Assembly (NCBI RefSeq): GCF_038957035.1
Contig: NZ_CP152412.1
Span: 6,382,501 to 6,446,500 of the forward strand
Direction of reading: 5' to 3'
DNA: 64,000 nucleotides
Origin: Bradyrhizobium sp. B097
Lineage (GTDB): Bacteria > Pseudomonadota > Alphaproteobacteria > Rhizobiales > Xanthobacteraceae
Part shown: piece by piece, positions 1-10,306 of the stretch
Layout of the letters: each line of letters opens with the position of its first letter
Position numbering within the stretch: position 1 is the first letter of the stretch
Made by a program: the position numbers and the translations under genes
Notes under the pieces: generated by a model
Database searches by the model: none
What the model was told of the DNA's origin: nothing
What the model saw: the letters and a program-made list of their open reading frames with translations, nothing else

Positions 1-778
<778 letters not shown>

Positions 779-782
<4 letters not shown>

Positions 783-1648
783 AGCGCACCCTGCCGGGGG
801 TCGGTCAGCGCGCGCATCGTGTCGCCGATCAGGTTGAACGAGAGCACGGTCAGGAACATCGCAATCGCCGGAATGAAAGCGAGCTGCGGCGCCACCTCGA
901 GGCTTTCACGCCCCTCCCCGATCATGCTGCCCCAGCTCGAGATCGGCGGCGGCACGCCGAGGCCGAGGAAGGACAGCGACCCCTCGACCACGATGGTGAC
1001 GGCGACGCCGAGCAGGAAGAAGGCGATGAGCGGCAACAGCACGTTGGGCAGCAGCTCGCGCAACAGGATGCGCGCATGGGTAGCGCCGAGCGCCTGCGCC
1101 GCGATGACGAATTCACGCCGTGCCAGCGACAGGGTCGAGGCCCGCGCCACCCGCATGAAGGCCGGAATGCCGAGCACGCCGAGGATGCAGGTCAGGTTGA
1201 AGATCGACTGGCCGAGATAGGCGGTGACCGCAAGCGCCAGGATCAGCGGCGGGAATGCCAGCAGCACATCCATGCTGCCGACCACGAAGGATTCGAAACG
1301 GCCGCGGAAATAGCCGGCGAGCATGCCGAGCGCACCGCCGATGGTGACGCCGATCATGGGTGCGCAAAGGCCGACGATCAGCGAGATGCGTGCGCCATAG
1401 ATCAGCCGCGACAGCTCGTCCCGGCCGAGGCCGTCGGTGCCGAGCCAATGCTCGGCCGAGACCGGCGCCCGCCGCTCCAGCATGTCCATGTCGGTCGGGC
1501 TCGGCAGCGGCAGCAGGTCGGCAAAGATCGCGACCGCGAACACCAGCACCATCCAGCCGATCGCACACCAGAACAGCGTGCCCAGCCGGCGCCTGCGCCG
1601 CAGCGGCGTCGCTTCGGTCTCGTCGAGGCTGAGCTCAAGCGTGGCCAT
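779..1648 (-). CDS. Peptide ABC transporter permease, DppC type
   Basis: Inner-membrane permease of a dipeptide/oligopeptide/nickel-type ABC importer. It has an N-terminal hydrophobic helix (LFWCAIGWMVLVFAVAIFA), the WLGTDGLGRDELSRLIYGAR sequence typical of DppC/OppC, and a C-terminal EAA loop with GVPPPISSWGSMIGEGRE. I chose the ATG at 1648 (MATLELSLDE, 289 residues) over the upstream start at 1690, because the shorter form overlaps the DppB stop by only 14 bp and lacks an extra N-terminal stretch not typical of the family. It pairs with the neighbouring DppB-type permease. The family assignment is firm and the substrate is unknown. Confidence 0.9.
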
Positions 1649-2585
1649 GGCGGATCCTCGGGTCGAGCACGGCGTAAAGCAAGTCGACAATGAAGTTCAT
1701 GATCACGAAGCCTGCGGCGACCAGCAGCACCACGCCCTGCAGGATAATGAGGTCGCGGGTATAGATCGCGCCGACCAGGAGACGGCCGATCCCCGGCAAT
1801 GCGAAGATCGATTCGACGATCACGGCGCCGCCGATCAGACGGCCGATATTGATGCCGGTGATGGTGACGAGCGTCAGCGACGACGGCTTCAGTGCATGCA
1901 CGAACAGGATCCGCGACGGCTTCAGGCCTTTCGCCTTGGCGAGCGCGATATAATCCTCCTGCAGCGCTGCGATCATGTCGGAGCGCAGCACGCGCATGAT
2001 GCCCGGCCATTCCGCAAGCCCGAGCGTCAGCGCCGGCAGCACCATGAAGCGCAGATTGGCGACCGGGTCCTCGGTGAACGGCACGTAGCCGGTCGCCGGC
2101 AACAGCCGCAGCTCGACCGCGAACAAATAGATCAGGAGGATCGCGGACAGGAAGGTCGGCACCGACAGCATGCCGAAGGCCGAGCCGGTCATGAAACGGT
2201 CGAACGCGGAGCCCGCCTTGGCGGCACAGGCGATTGCCAGCGGCACGCCGATCGCAAGCCCGATCAGCTCGGCGAGGATCATCAGTTCGAACGACACCGG
2301 GACGCGCTCGCTGACCGCCTGCCACACGGTCTGCCCGGTGCGGAACGATCGTCCGAAATCACCCTGCAGGATGTGCCACAGCCAGCTGAGATAGCGCAGC
2401 CAGATCGGCTGATCGAGCCCCAAGTCGTGACGCAGGGCCGCGACATTCTCAGGCGTCGCCTGGTCGCCGAGGATCACGTAGGCCAGATCGCCGGGCAGCA
2501 GCGACGCGATCACGAAGGTCAGGACCGAGACCGCGATCAGCACCGGCACCAGGTACAGGAGCCTGCGCGCAACAAAGAACAGCAT
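1635..2585 (-). CDS. Peptide ABC transporter permease, DppB type
   Basis: Inner-membrane permease, 316 residues, the usual DppB length. The N-terminus (MLFFVARRLLYLVPVLIAVSV) and the following LPGDLAYVILGDQATPE and LGLDQPIWLRYLSWL are diagnostic of DppB/OppB. The EAA loop reads DYIALAKAKGLKPSRILFVHALKP, the contact surface for the ATPase. The gene begins 6 bp after the binding-protein stop and overlaps DppC by 14 bp, so it belongs to the same transcript. It would form the translocation channel with DppC for the solute captured by the protein encoded at 2592-4133. Confidence 0.92.
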   Translation of the reverse strand: MLFFVARRLLYLVPVLIAVSVLTFVIASLLPGDLAYVILGDQATPENVAALRHDLGLDQPIWLRYLSWLWHILQGDFGRSFRTGQTVWQAVSERVPVSFELMILAELIGLAIGVPLAIACAAKAGSAFDRFMTGSAFGMLSVPTFLSAILLIYLFAVELRLLPATGYVPFTEDPVANLRFMVLPALTLGLAEWPGIMRVLRSDMIAALQEDYIALAKAKGLKPSRILFVHALKPSSLTLVTITGINIGRLIGGAVIVESIFALPGIGRLLVGAIYTRDLIILQGVVLLVAAGFVIMNFIVDLLYAVLDPRIRHGHA

Positions 2586-2591
2586 AAAAGG

Positions 2592-4133
2592 CTATTCCTT
2601 CCAGGCGTAGGAGACGTCGAGCACTCCGTTGAACATTTTCGGCACGCCCTTCACCTTCACGCTCGAGATCGCGTAGTAGGTGTTCTGGAAGGTCCAGAAC
2701 CAGATCGCCTCCTTGTTGATCAGGCGGCTGATCGCGCAATAGTCCTCGGTACGCTGGGCGACATCGGCGGTGGTTCGCGCATGCTCCAGCAGCCGATCCA
2801 ACTCCGGATTGGAGTAGTTCGCCAGCGCCACCGGGCTGCCGGTGTGGAAATTGGCGTACATCTGCGGATCGGGATCGGCGAGATCGACGATGCGCCACGG
2901 TGTGAGCTGGAACTGGCGCATGAAGGCGCGCGGCGGAATGGTCGCCTGATCGACCTGCTCGATCTCCATATTGGCGCCGATGCGCTTCCAGAATTGCTGC
3001 AGGACCTGACCGCCGGTGCGGCCGCGCGGCGTCGCCGTGACCAGCATCTTGAACTCGACCGGCTTGCCGTAATCCTTGAGCAGCCCCTTGGCCTTTTCGA
3101 CATCGTAGGGCAACGCGCCGTCATCCTTGCACTTCACCCAGGAACCGTCGCCGTAGGGATTGCTGGCCGGTCGCGCCAGGCCATTGGTAATCGCTTGCGA
3201 CATCTTGTTGCGGTCGAGCGCCATCACCAGCGCCTGGCGCACGCGCACATCGTCGAACGGCGGGACCTTGGTGTTGAAGGCAGCGACTGCAGCCCCCGAG
3301 CCTTCATACGTATGCACGGTTAGACTGGTGTCCTTGCGCGCCTTGATAATGTTGTCGGCGTCGGCCTCGTCGTCCCAGACGATGTCGGCCTCGCCCGATT
3401 GCAGCGAGGCGAAGCGCGACTGCGCGTCCGGCAGCGGCTTCAGGATGATGCGGTCGAGATAAGGCTTGCCCTTGTCCCAATAGTCCGGGTTCTTCTCCAG
3501 CACCATGCGATCGCCGGCGTTCCAAGATTTCAGGACGTAGGGACCGGTGCCGACCGGGTTGCGATTGTAATCATCGCCCTTGGTCTTCCACGCGGTCGGC
3601 GACTGCATCACATTGTTGGAACTCTGGATCGATTGCGTCGCCGGGAAGTTCACCGCCGGGTCGCTGAAATTGTAGCGCACCGTGAGGTCGTCGACAGCGT
3701 CCACGCTCTTGATGCTGGTAATGTAGAAGGCGCAGCGGCACTTGTTGGCCGGATCCTTCTGGCGGTCGAAATTCTCCTTCACCGCCTGCGCATTGAACGG
3801 CGTGCCGTCGTGGAATTTGACGCCGGGCCGCAGCTTGATGGTCCAGGTCTTGAAGTCCTCAGAATGCTCCCAGGACACCGCGAGCTTCGGCTTCGGCTCG
3901 CCCTTCTCGTCGAGTGTCATCAGCGTGTCGAAGATCGAGGCTGCCGCGGTGTTGGCCGATGTATCGTAGACGCCGACCTTGAGCGGGTCGAAACCCGGAA
4001 TGTCCAGCTCCTGGCCGACGGTGAGCGTACCGCCCTGCTTCTGCGCATGGGCCGGTGCAGCGAACGCCGCTGCACCTAATCCCGCCACAAGAAATATGCG
4101 CGCAACTGCGCGCGCGCGCCCGGCCAGCTTCAT
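2592..4133 (-). CDS. Peptide/oligopeptide-type periplasmic substrate-binding protein (SBP_bac_5 family)
   Basis: Periplasmic binding protein of the DppA/OppA/NikA family, 513 residues. It has a Sec signal peptide (hydrophobic AVARIFLVAGLGAAAFAAPAHA, cleavage after AHA), an N-terminal GGTLTVGQELDIPGFDPL and the family signature around LRPGVKFHDGTPFNAQAVKENFDRQKDP. It is the first gene of the ABC operon that continues with DppB, DppC and DppD on the minus strand. The ligand cannot be deduced; members bind peptides, nickel complexes, opines or sugars. The CoA-transferase lies 236 bp upstream in the same direction, separated by a degenerate palindromic repeat, so it may or may not be co-transcribed. 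Confidence 0.9.
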   Translation of the reverse strand: MKLAGRARAVARIFLVAGLGAAAFAAPAHAQKQGGTLTVGQELDIPGFDPLKVGVYDTSANTAAASIFDTLMTLDEKGEPKPKLAVSWEHSEDFKTWTIKLRPGVKFHDGTPFNAQAVKENFDRQKDPANKCRCAFYITSIKSVDAVDDLTVRYNFSDPAVNFPATQSIQSSNNVMQSPTAWKTKGDDYNRNPVGTGPYVLKSWNAGDRMVLEKNPDYWDKGKPYLDRIILKPLPDAQSRFASLQSGEADIVWDDEADADNIIKARKDTSLTVHTYEGSGAAVAAFNTKVPPFDDVRVRQALVMALDRNKMSQAITNGLARPASNPYGDGSWVKCKDDGALPYDVEKAKGLLKDYGKPVEFKMLVTATPRGRTGGQVLQQFWKRIGANMEIEQVDQATIPPRAFMRQFQLTPWRIVDLADPDPQMYANFHTGSPVALANYSNPELDRLLEHARTTADVAQRTEDYCAISRLINKEAIWFWTFQNTYYAISSVKVKGVPKMFNGVLDVSYAWKE

Positions 4134-4297
4134 CGATGCTCCCTCCCGAATGGGCGACGTCCGGTGTTCCGGATCGTCGTACGTCGGGCGGCAGCTTGTC
4201 CGGAATCGCCGCGCGCGACAAGAGCGTAAAACGGATGAAAAGCCGCAGGCAGATCACGATGCGATCACGTGGACCCGCATCATGATCTCGTCTAGCT

Positions 4298-4369
4298 GTT
4301 TGAGCACGATCCTTCGGGAGACCGGCATCCCCTTTGCGCCAACGTGGCCCTCCGGGTCCGGATCATGTT
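4298..4369. repeat. Degenerate intergenic palindromic repeat
   Basis: Runs from GTTTGAGCACGATCC to GGGTCCGGATCATGTTC. It resembles the short palindromic repeat of Bradyrhizobium-type genomes in which a GCATGATCCGGA end is paired with a TCCGGATCATGC end. The copy at 28689-28733 appears to be the same family in the opposite orientation. It fills the space between the CoA-transferase stop and the peptide-transporter operon. The rest of 4134-4369 shows no gene. Confidence 0.5.
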
Positions 4370-5608
4370 CTAGCTGCGCGCCGTCTTTGCCGGTTGCGAT
4401 GCGAAGCCAGCGATCTGATCGTCGGAGAGCCCTATCTCCTTCAGATAGGACAGTGTGTGCTCGCCGAGCGTCGACATCCGCTTGCGCGCACCGACCGCAG
4501 CGCCGGACATCCGGAACGGCAGATTGAGCACCTTGAAGCTGCCGCCGCCGTCCTCGACCTCGGCCAGTGCACCGCGATGGGCGATTTGCGGATCGGCGAG
4601 CGCCTCGCGCACGGTGCGATAGGCCGACGACGGCACGCCATATTCATTGAGCGCGGCAAGACAGGCCTGCGTGCTGACCGCCCGCGACCACGCCTCGACG
4701 CCCTCCATCAGAACAGCCCAATTCTCCCGCCGATCGGAATATTTTGCGAAGCGCGGATCGGATACCCATTCAGGCCGGCCGATCACCTGCATCAGGTTCT
4801 GGAACGTCTTCTCGCTGGCGATCGCCACCATCACGTAGCCGTCGATGGTTTCAATCGGGCCGAACATCGGCCGCTGGGTTTGCTTCACCTCGAATTGCGA
4901 CCACTGCAACTCGTTCAGGGTCAGGCTTAGCATCGATTCCAGCATCGAGACGTCGATATGCTGGCCCTTGCCGCTGGCACCGCGCTGATAGAGCGCCGCC
5001 GAGATTGCGCCGAAAGCGTAGACCCCGGTCAACACGTCGGCGTGATAGATGCCGCAATAATCCGGCCGGCTGCGGCCCGGCTGGTAGGCGAGATGCGCCA
5101 TCTCGTAGCCCGAGGCGGCATGGATCACCGGCGCATAGGCCGGCAATTCCGCCGACGGGCCGGTTTGGCCGTAGCCGGAGATCGAGCAGAAGATCAGCTT
5201 CGGATTGATGTCGCGGATCGAGGCATAGTCGAGCTTGAGCCGCCGCATCACGCCGGGGCGGAAATTCTCCACCAGCACGTCGGCGGTCGCGATCAGCCGC
5301 CGCACGGCCTCGACGCCGGCCGGCGACTTCAGGTCGAGCACGAGGCTGTTCTTGCCGATATTGAGCTGGCCGAACGCCGTCGAGCAATGGTTGCGCATCG
5401 GCGGCCGCGTCCGCATCGTCTCGCCTTCGGCGGGCTCGATCTTGATCACCTCCGCGCCCATGTCGGCGAGCATCCGCGTGCAATGAGGTCCGGCGATCGT
5501 GGTCGAAAAATCGAGCACGCGAAGGCCGTCAAAGCTCCGTGTCAAATTCCCCTCATCGTCAGCGGCTATTGTCGTGGCCAAGGCTTCCTCCAGCTTCGTC
5601 GTTTCCAT
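4370..5608 (-). CDS. Class III CoA-transferase (CaiB/BaiF family)
   Basis: Cytoplasmic enzyme that moves CoA between a CoA thioester and a free carboxylic acid; 412 residues, the normal length. Family III features are clear: LDFSTTIAGPHCTRMLADMGAEVIKIEP near the N-terminus, LVENFRPGVMRRLKLDY, SISGYGQTGP, and HADVLTGVYAFGAI, which contains the position of the catalytic aspartate. The C-terminal third has the VPSSAYRTVREALADPQ segment common to formyl-CoA and succinyl-CoA transferase relatives. The acyl substrate cannot be assigned. It has no obvious pathway partner beside it: the peptide ABC operon follows in the same direction and glgA is divergent. Confidence 0.88.
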   Translation of the reverse strand: METTKLEEALATTIAADDEGNLTRSFDGLRVLDFSTTIAGPHCTRMLADMGAEVIKIEPAEGETMRTRPPMRNHCSTAFGQLNIGKNSLVLDLKSPAGVEAVRRLIATADVLVENFRPGVMRRLKLDYASIRDINPKLIFCSISGYGQTGPSAELPAYAPVIHAASGYEMAHLAYQPGRSRPDYCGIYHADVLTGVYAFGAISAALYQRGASGKGQHIDVSMLESMLSLTLNELQWSQFEVKQTQRPMFGPIETIDGYVMVAIASEKTFQNLMQVIGRPEWVSDPRFAKYSDRRENWAVLMEGVEAWSRAVSTQACLAALNEYGVPSSAYRTVREALADPQIAHRGALAEVEDGGGSFKVLNLPFRMSGAAVGARKRMSTLGEHTLSYLKEIGLSDDQIAGFASQPAKTARS

Positions 5609-5757
5609 TGTTCGGCGCGGCGTGACCCTAAAGTGAGCCGCCCTGACAGGAAAGCGTCTCGTCCAGACCGGGACCGCGGGCCGTCTTGCATTTTACTCAA
5701 AGGCAGATTGGACCCGATCTTGCATAGCCCTGTCACGGGCTGGAACGAGGGCGCTTG

Positions 5758-7185
5758 TTGAAGGTCTTATTCGTCACGACCGAGATGGACGATTTCGTCC
5801 GCGTGGGCGGGCTCGGCGCCGTTTCCGCTGCACTTCCCCGGGCGCTCCGCGCCTGGAGCGACGTCAGGATCATGCTTCCCGGCTATCGGGACGTGGTCGA
5901 ACAGTTCACTCATATTGAAATCGTTGGACAATGCGAGGCGCTTGCCGAGATGCCGGCGTGCACGCTCGGGCGCGCATCGACCAAGGACGGGCTGCCGGTC
6001 TACGTGCTGCTGTGTCCGCAGCTCTACGACCGGCCGGGCAATCCCTATGGCGACGAGTCCGGCCGCGACTGGCCCGACAACGACATCCGCTTCGGCCGCT
6101 TTGCCTCCGCCGCTGCCGAACTTGCAGCCGGAACGCTGGACAAGAATTGGGCAGCGGACCTCGTTCACGCCAACGACTGGCAGGCCGCGCTCACACCGGC
6201 CTACCTCGCATGGCGCAACGCGCGGATTCCGTCGATCCTGACCATCCACAACCTCGCCTATCAGGGCCTGTTTCCGCGGGACTCGCTGCGGCGGATCGGC
6301 GCACCGGAAAGCTCATTCCACATCGACGGGCTGGAGTTCTACGACAAGCTGTCCTTCCTCAAGGGCGGCCTCGTCTACGCCTCGCATCTGACCACGGTCA
6401 GCGCGACCTATGCGAGGGAGATCACCACCGCCGAGCTCGGCTGCGGGCTGGAGGGCCTGCTGCGCGTGCGTTCCGACGCCGACCAGCTGACCGGCATCCT
6501 CAACGGCATCGACGAGAGCTGGGACCCTCGCCACTGCGCACAGCTCGCGCAGCCGTTCGGCGCCGGCGACTGGAAGGGCAAGCAGGCCAACGCCGACTAT
6601 GTCCGCCGGCAATTCGGCCTTGCCGTCTCGCGCGGGCCGATCTTCGGCCTGGTTGCGCGGCTCGTGCATCAGAAGGGCGTCGACCTCGTGCTGTCGGCCG
6701 CCGACGAGATCATCAGGGACGGCGGACAGATCGTCGTCACCGGCAGCGGTGAGCCGGCGATCGAGGACGCGCTGGTGGCCGCGCATCGGCGCCGTCCCGA
6801 CGCGATCGGCGTCATCATCGGCTTCAACGACGCGCAGGCGCGCCGGATCTTCGCCGGCAGCGATTTCACCCTGATGCCGTCGCGCTTCGAGCCCTGCGGC
6901 CTCAGCCAGATGTATGCGCAGCGCTTCGGCTCGCTGCCGATCGGCCACCAGACCGGCGGGCTCGCGGAGACCATCGCCGACGGCGAGACCGGCTTCCTGT
7001 TCGCGCAGCCATCGGCGGAATCCTTCCTCGGCGGCGTCAGACGCGCCTTCGACGCCTATCGCGCCAAGGATCGCCTCAACGCCATGCGCGCCAGCGCGAT
7101 GGCCAAGTCCTACAGCTGGGACCTGTCGGCCGCCTGCTACGGCGCGCTGTACAGGAGGCTCATCATGCCGCGGGCAGCGGCGTAA
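5758..7185 (+). CDS. glgA: Glycogen synthase (ADP-glucose type, GT5)
   Basis: Transfers glucose from ADP-glucose to the non-reducing end of glycogen. Family GT5 landmarks are present: GGLGAVSAALPRALR, LVHANDWQAAL, TIHNLAYQGLFP, NGIDESWDP, the C-terminal GLVARLVHQKGVDLV, and the nucleotide-sugar segment SRFEPCGLSQMYAQRFGSLPIG followed by TGGLAETI. The start is TTG: two tandem TTG codons lie at 5755 and 5758, and a GAGG at 5747-5750 fits 5758 better. With that start, residue 15, the conserved ADP-glucose-contacting lysine of KxGG in E. coli GlgA, is arginine (RVGG). No other glg synthesis gene is adjacent, but a debranching-type glucosidase lies at 12220-14421. Confidence 0.93.
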   Translation: MKVLFVTTEMDDFVRVGGLGAVSAALPRALRAWSDVRIMLPGYRDVVEQFTHIEIVGQCEALAEMPACTLGRASTKDGLPVYVLLCPQLYDRPGNPYGDESGRDWPDNDIRFGRFASAAAELAAGTLDKNWAADLVHANDWQAALTPAYLAWRNARIPSILTIHNLAYQGLFPRDSLRRIGAPESSFHIDGLEFYDKLSFLKGGLVYASHLTTVSATYAREITTAELGCGLEGLLRVRSDADQLTGILNGIDESWDPRHCAQLAQPFGAGDWKGKQANADYVRRQFGLAVSRGPIFGLVARLVHQKGVDLVLSAADEIIRDGGQIVVTGSGEPAIEDALVAAHRRRPDAIGVIIGFNDAQARRIFAGSDFTLMPSRFEPCGLSQMYAQRFGSLPIGHQTGGLAETIADGETGFLFAQPSAESFLGGVRRAFDAYRAKDRLNAMRASAMAKSYSWDLSAACYGALYRRLIMPRAAA

Positions 7186-7377
7186 GGCGCCCGCCTCGCA
7201 GGCTTGTGAAGTCGGTCGTGCTGGCATCCCAGCCGCTTTGTGACAGTCAGCCTGCGCCGCCGAACCCATTTCGTGCGATCATGTCCGCGCCCATGGCCTT
7301 CTGCCTGGACGATCGCGCACACATGAAATTGGCAATGATAGACTTTTTGCAAAACCGAATTGCGATGGAGGAACATC

Positions 7378-8436
7378 ATGGACGTCAACGAGGAGCGTCT
7401 TAATTCATTCATGGGAAAGATGATTGGCGATGTGGGCGCGGCGATGAACGCCTCGCTGATGCTGCTGGGCGACAAGCTCGGGCTCTACAAGGCTCTCGCG
7501 CAGCAAGGACCGATGAATGCGGCGGCCCTGGCCAAGGCGACAGGGACAGCCGGACGTTACGTTCAGGAATGGCTCTCCGCGCAGGCCGCTTCCGGTTACG
7601 TCGAGTACGACAGCGCAACCGGAAAGTTCTCGATGCTGCCCGAGCAGGCGCTCGCGCTCGCCGACGAGGAGAGCCCGGTCTTCCTCGGCGCCGTGGGAAG
7701 CCTTGTCGGCGCGACATTTCTCGACGAGCCGAAAATTACCGAGGCGTTCAAGACCGGCAAGGGCGTCGGCTGGAACAAGCGCAGCGAGTGCCTGTTCTGC
7801 GGCACGGCCCGGTTCTTCCGCACCAGCTACAAGCACTATCTGGTGCAGGAATGGCTGCCGGCGCTCGAGGGCGTCGTCGACAAGCTGAAGAAGGGGGCTG
7901 TTGTCGCTGACGTCGGCTGCGGCCACGGCGTCTCGACCCGGTTGATGGCGGAGGCGTTTCCGAAATCAACCTTCTACGGCTTCGACTATCATGACGGCTC
8001 GATCCAGGCGGCGCGGATAGCTGCGAAGGGGGCGGGATTGTCGGACCGCGTTCATTTCCAGACGCATTCGGCCAAGGACTTCCCTGCCAACAAGTACGAC
8101 CTGGTGTGCTTCTTCGATTGCCTGCACGACATGGGCGACCCGGTCGGCGCGCTCAAGCACACCCGCTCCACCCTCGCCGACGACGGCACCTGCCTGCTGA
8201 TCGAGCCGTTCGCCAACGACCGGCTGGAGGACAACCTCAATCCGATCGGGCGCGTCTATTACGCAGCGTCGACGATGATCTGCACGCCGGCGTCGCTGGA
8301 CCAGGAGGTCGGGCTTGCACTCGGCGCGCAGGCCGGCGAGACCAGACTGCGCGAAGTGGCGCGCCAGGGTGGCTTCTCACGCTTCCGCCGCGCGGCGGAA
8401 ACGCCGTTCAACCTGATCCTGGAAGCTCGCCCGTAA
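7378..8436 (+). CDS. Class I SAM-dependent methyltransferase with N-terminal winged-helix domain
   Basis: 352 residues from the ATG at 7378, which has a good GGAGGAA site at 7367-7373; an upstream in-frame TTG at 7360 is not needed. The N-terminal third (GDKLGLYKALAQQGPMNAAALA, YVQEWLSAQAASGYVEYD) resembles the winged-helix dimerisation domain of O-methyltransferases. The SAM-binding core is VVADVGCGHGVSTRLMAEAFPKS with downstream FFDCLHDMGDP and LLIEPFANDRLEDN. The substrate is unknown. It stands alone between glgA and a convergent L,D-transpeptidase gene. The 192 bp upstream contain no recognisable gene. Confidence 0.85.
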   Translation: MDVNEERLNSFMGKMIGDVGAAMNASLMLLGDKLGLYKALAQQGPMNAAALAKATGTAGRYVQEWLSAQAASGYVEYDSATGKFSMLPEQALALADEESPVFLGAVGSLVGATFLDEPKITEAFKTGKGVGWNKRSECLFCGTARFFRTSYKHYLVQEWLPALEGVVDKLKKGAVVADVGCGHGVSTRLMAEAFPKSTFYGFDYHDGSIQAARIAAKGAGLSDRVHFQTHSAKDFPANKYDLVCFFDCLHDMGDPVGALKHTRSTLADDGTCLLIEPFANDRLEDNLNPIGRVYYAASTMICTPASLDQEVGLALGAQAGETRLREVARQGGFSRFRRAAETPFNLILEARP

Positions 8437-8516
8437 CCGCGCTCACGCGATCGGACGACGGTCTCACGCCGCCGTCCGACGCTCAGAGTGCTGACTGATC
8501 CCGCGGCAGCGCCCTG

Positions 8517-10142
8517 CTACCAGTCCTGTTGCGATTGCCAGTAGTACTGGCCGCCGCGCCGGCGCGGATTGGCGGATTGAGGATTGCCATAATACGGGGA
8601 GCCGTACTGGGTCGGCGCCTGAGGATTGCCGTATTGGGGATAGCCGTATTGGGTACCCGACTGAGGATTCCAGCTGCGCTGAGAGAAGAAGCCGAAACCG
8701 TCCCCGTCCCCGCTCGCAACCATGTCGTCGGTTTCCATCGGCCGGGTCGGCTTGCGTGTGATGAAACCGCCCTGGGGCTGGTTGCTCAGCACGGCAACGA
8801 ACTCGGTGCGGTAGTTGGTCTCGGCGCTCAGCGGCTCGTCCGAGATGATGATCGACGAGCGCGGCACGGCGGTCGGCGCGATGCGATCCAGCACATCCTG
8901 CGGGATGGTGACGCGGTCGAGCGCGTTCTTGGCGTTGTCGCCGTCGTCGATCGTCACCTCGGTCCAGCGCAGGCCGGTGTCGTTGCGCGCCATCGCCGTG
9001 AAGATATGCGTGCCGATCGGCTGGTCCGGATCGCGAATGGTGACGGGAACCTCGATGCTTGAATCGAACACCTCGCCGCCGTCAGCCCATGGCTTATGGG
9101 TGTTGCGCCGGACGTAAAGCTTCTGCGTCGCGCGGCTGATGTAGACAGAGACCGGCTCGAGCGCGAGCTTCGCCTCGGTCGCCGCCTTCTGGGTGTCGGC
9201 CTTCTTGGTCTCGGCCGCCTTGGCGGCGTCCTTTGCAGCCGCTGCGGCGTCAAGCTTCGGCTTGGCGTCGCCCTGGGCTGCCTCGAACTGCGTCGTCGCT
9301 TCCGCGGCCTTGGAGGCGGCCTTCTGCTTCAAATCCTCGGCGCGCGCCTTGGCCTGGTCGGTCTTGGCATTGGCGAGCGTCTTGTCGGCGAATGCGAGCT
9401 CGGCGTCGGCGCGGGTCTTGGCCTTTTCCAGCTTGCGCAATGACGCCGGCGTGAACAGTGCAGCTTCCTTGGTCGCGGCCACGGAGGCCTTCTTGGCCTC
9501 GTCGGCAACCTTGGCGGCATCCGCGGCTTCGCGGGACAGTGTCTCGGCGCGCGCCGGAGCAGCCGCGATGGCCTGGGCGTTCGGCACGAACAGCGCCGGA
9601 TGGGTGAAATCCTCAGGCGCCGGGTCGTTCGGCGCGATGATCACCCGCATCCCGATTCGCGTCCTGTCGAACAGCTTCTCGGCAAAATCATAGGGCATCC
9701 GCACGCAGCCGTGCGAGGCCGCGTAGCCGGGCAGCGGGCCACCATGCAGTGCGATGCCGTTCCAGGTGATGCGCTGCATGTTCGGCATCCAGGCATCGTC
9801 GTACATGGTCGAGTGATGGTCCTTGTCCTTCTCGACCAGCGCAAAGACGCCGGCCGGCGTCTCGCGTCCCTTGACGCCGCTCGACACCGGCGCGCGGTAG
9901 ATCCAGCCGTCGGCGTCGTAGAAGGTCACCTTCTGGGCCTTGATCGACACGATCGCCATGATCGGCTCGCCCGCGGCGCGCGGCGCGGTCGCCTCGACCG
10001 TTGCCGCAGAACGCTGCTGCTTTGCCGCGACGCCGCCGGTCAATGACGCAAGTGTGACCATCGCCGCGAAGGTCACAAAGGCGGGAGGCCCCCAACGCCG
10101 CATCGCTCGGGTGATTTGCGCCGTCGTCGTTCGATTTTCCAT
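8517..10142 (-). CDS. L,D-transpeptidase (YkuD) with Ala/Lys-rich helical linker, second degenerate domain and YGNPQ repeats
   Basis: Probable cell-wall cross-linking enzyme, 541 residues, exported by an N-terminal signal/anchor (PPAFVTFAAMVTLASLTGGVAA). Residues about 62-170 form a YkuD catalytic domain with H133, H144 and nucleophile C146 in HGGPLPGYAASHGCVRM. Residues about 185-320 are Ala/Lys/Glu-rich and look like a long helix or coiled coil. Residues about 330-490 (VSVYISRATQKLYVRRNTHKPW through TEFVAVLSNQ) again resemble a YkuD fold but have no SHGC motif, so that copy should be inactive. The C-terminus carries two TQYGxPxYGNPQ repeats. The double-domain layout is well beyond the length of a simple transpeptidase. 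Peptidoglycan cross-linking is inferred from family. Confidence 0.87.
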   Translation of the reverse strand: MENRTTTAQITRAMRRWGPPAFVTFAAMVTLASLTGGVAAKQQRSAATVEATAPRAAGEPIMAIVSIKAQKVTFYDADGWIYRAPVSSGVKGRETPAGVFALVEKDKDHHSTMYDDAWMPNMQRITWNGIALHGGPLPGYAASHGCVRMPYDFAEKLFDRTRIGMRVIIAPNDPAPEDFTHPALFVPNAQAIAAAPARAETLSREAADAAKVADEAKKASVAATKEAALFTPASLRKLEKAKTRADAELAFADKTLANAKTDQAKARAEDLKQKAASKAAEATTQFEAAQGDAKPKLDAAAAAKDAAKAAETKKADTQKAATEAKLALEPVSVYISRATQKLYVRRNTHKPWADGGEVFDSSIEVPVTIRDPDQPIGTHIFTAMARNDTGLRWTEVTIDDGDNAKNALDRVTIPQDVLDRIAPTAVPRSSIIISDEPLSAETNYRTEFVAVLSNQPQGGFITRKPTRPMETDDMVASGDGDGFGFFSQRSWNPQSGTQYGYPQYGNPQAPTQYGSPYYGNPQSANPRRRGGQYYWQSQQDW

Positions 10143-10306
10143 GCCATTCCTCGGTCGAAATGCCTGCCCGCGCTGCGTCGATCCCTACCAGATCACGATT
10201 TTGGATTGATTAATCCACGGGACTATCGGCTCGTTCCGCCAGCAAATCACTCATATATGACGGCGCATGCATGAGGAAGGGTGCCGGGGCGCCAAACCTG
10301 CCTGCG

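Noticed and set aside
1437..3323. A 628-codon plus-strand open frame across dppC, dppB and the binding protein
   Set aside because: It crosses three real genes on the other strand and has no recognisable domain.
4370..5608. CoA-transferase as the glutaryl-CoA step after nicotinate ring opening
   Set aside because: It is about 38 kb away from the cluster, lacks the GTATAC operator, and class III family membership does not fix the substrate.
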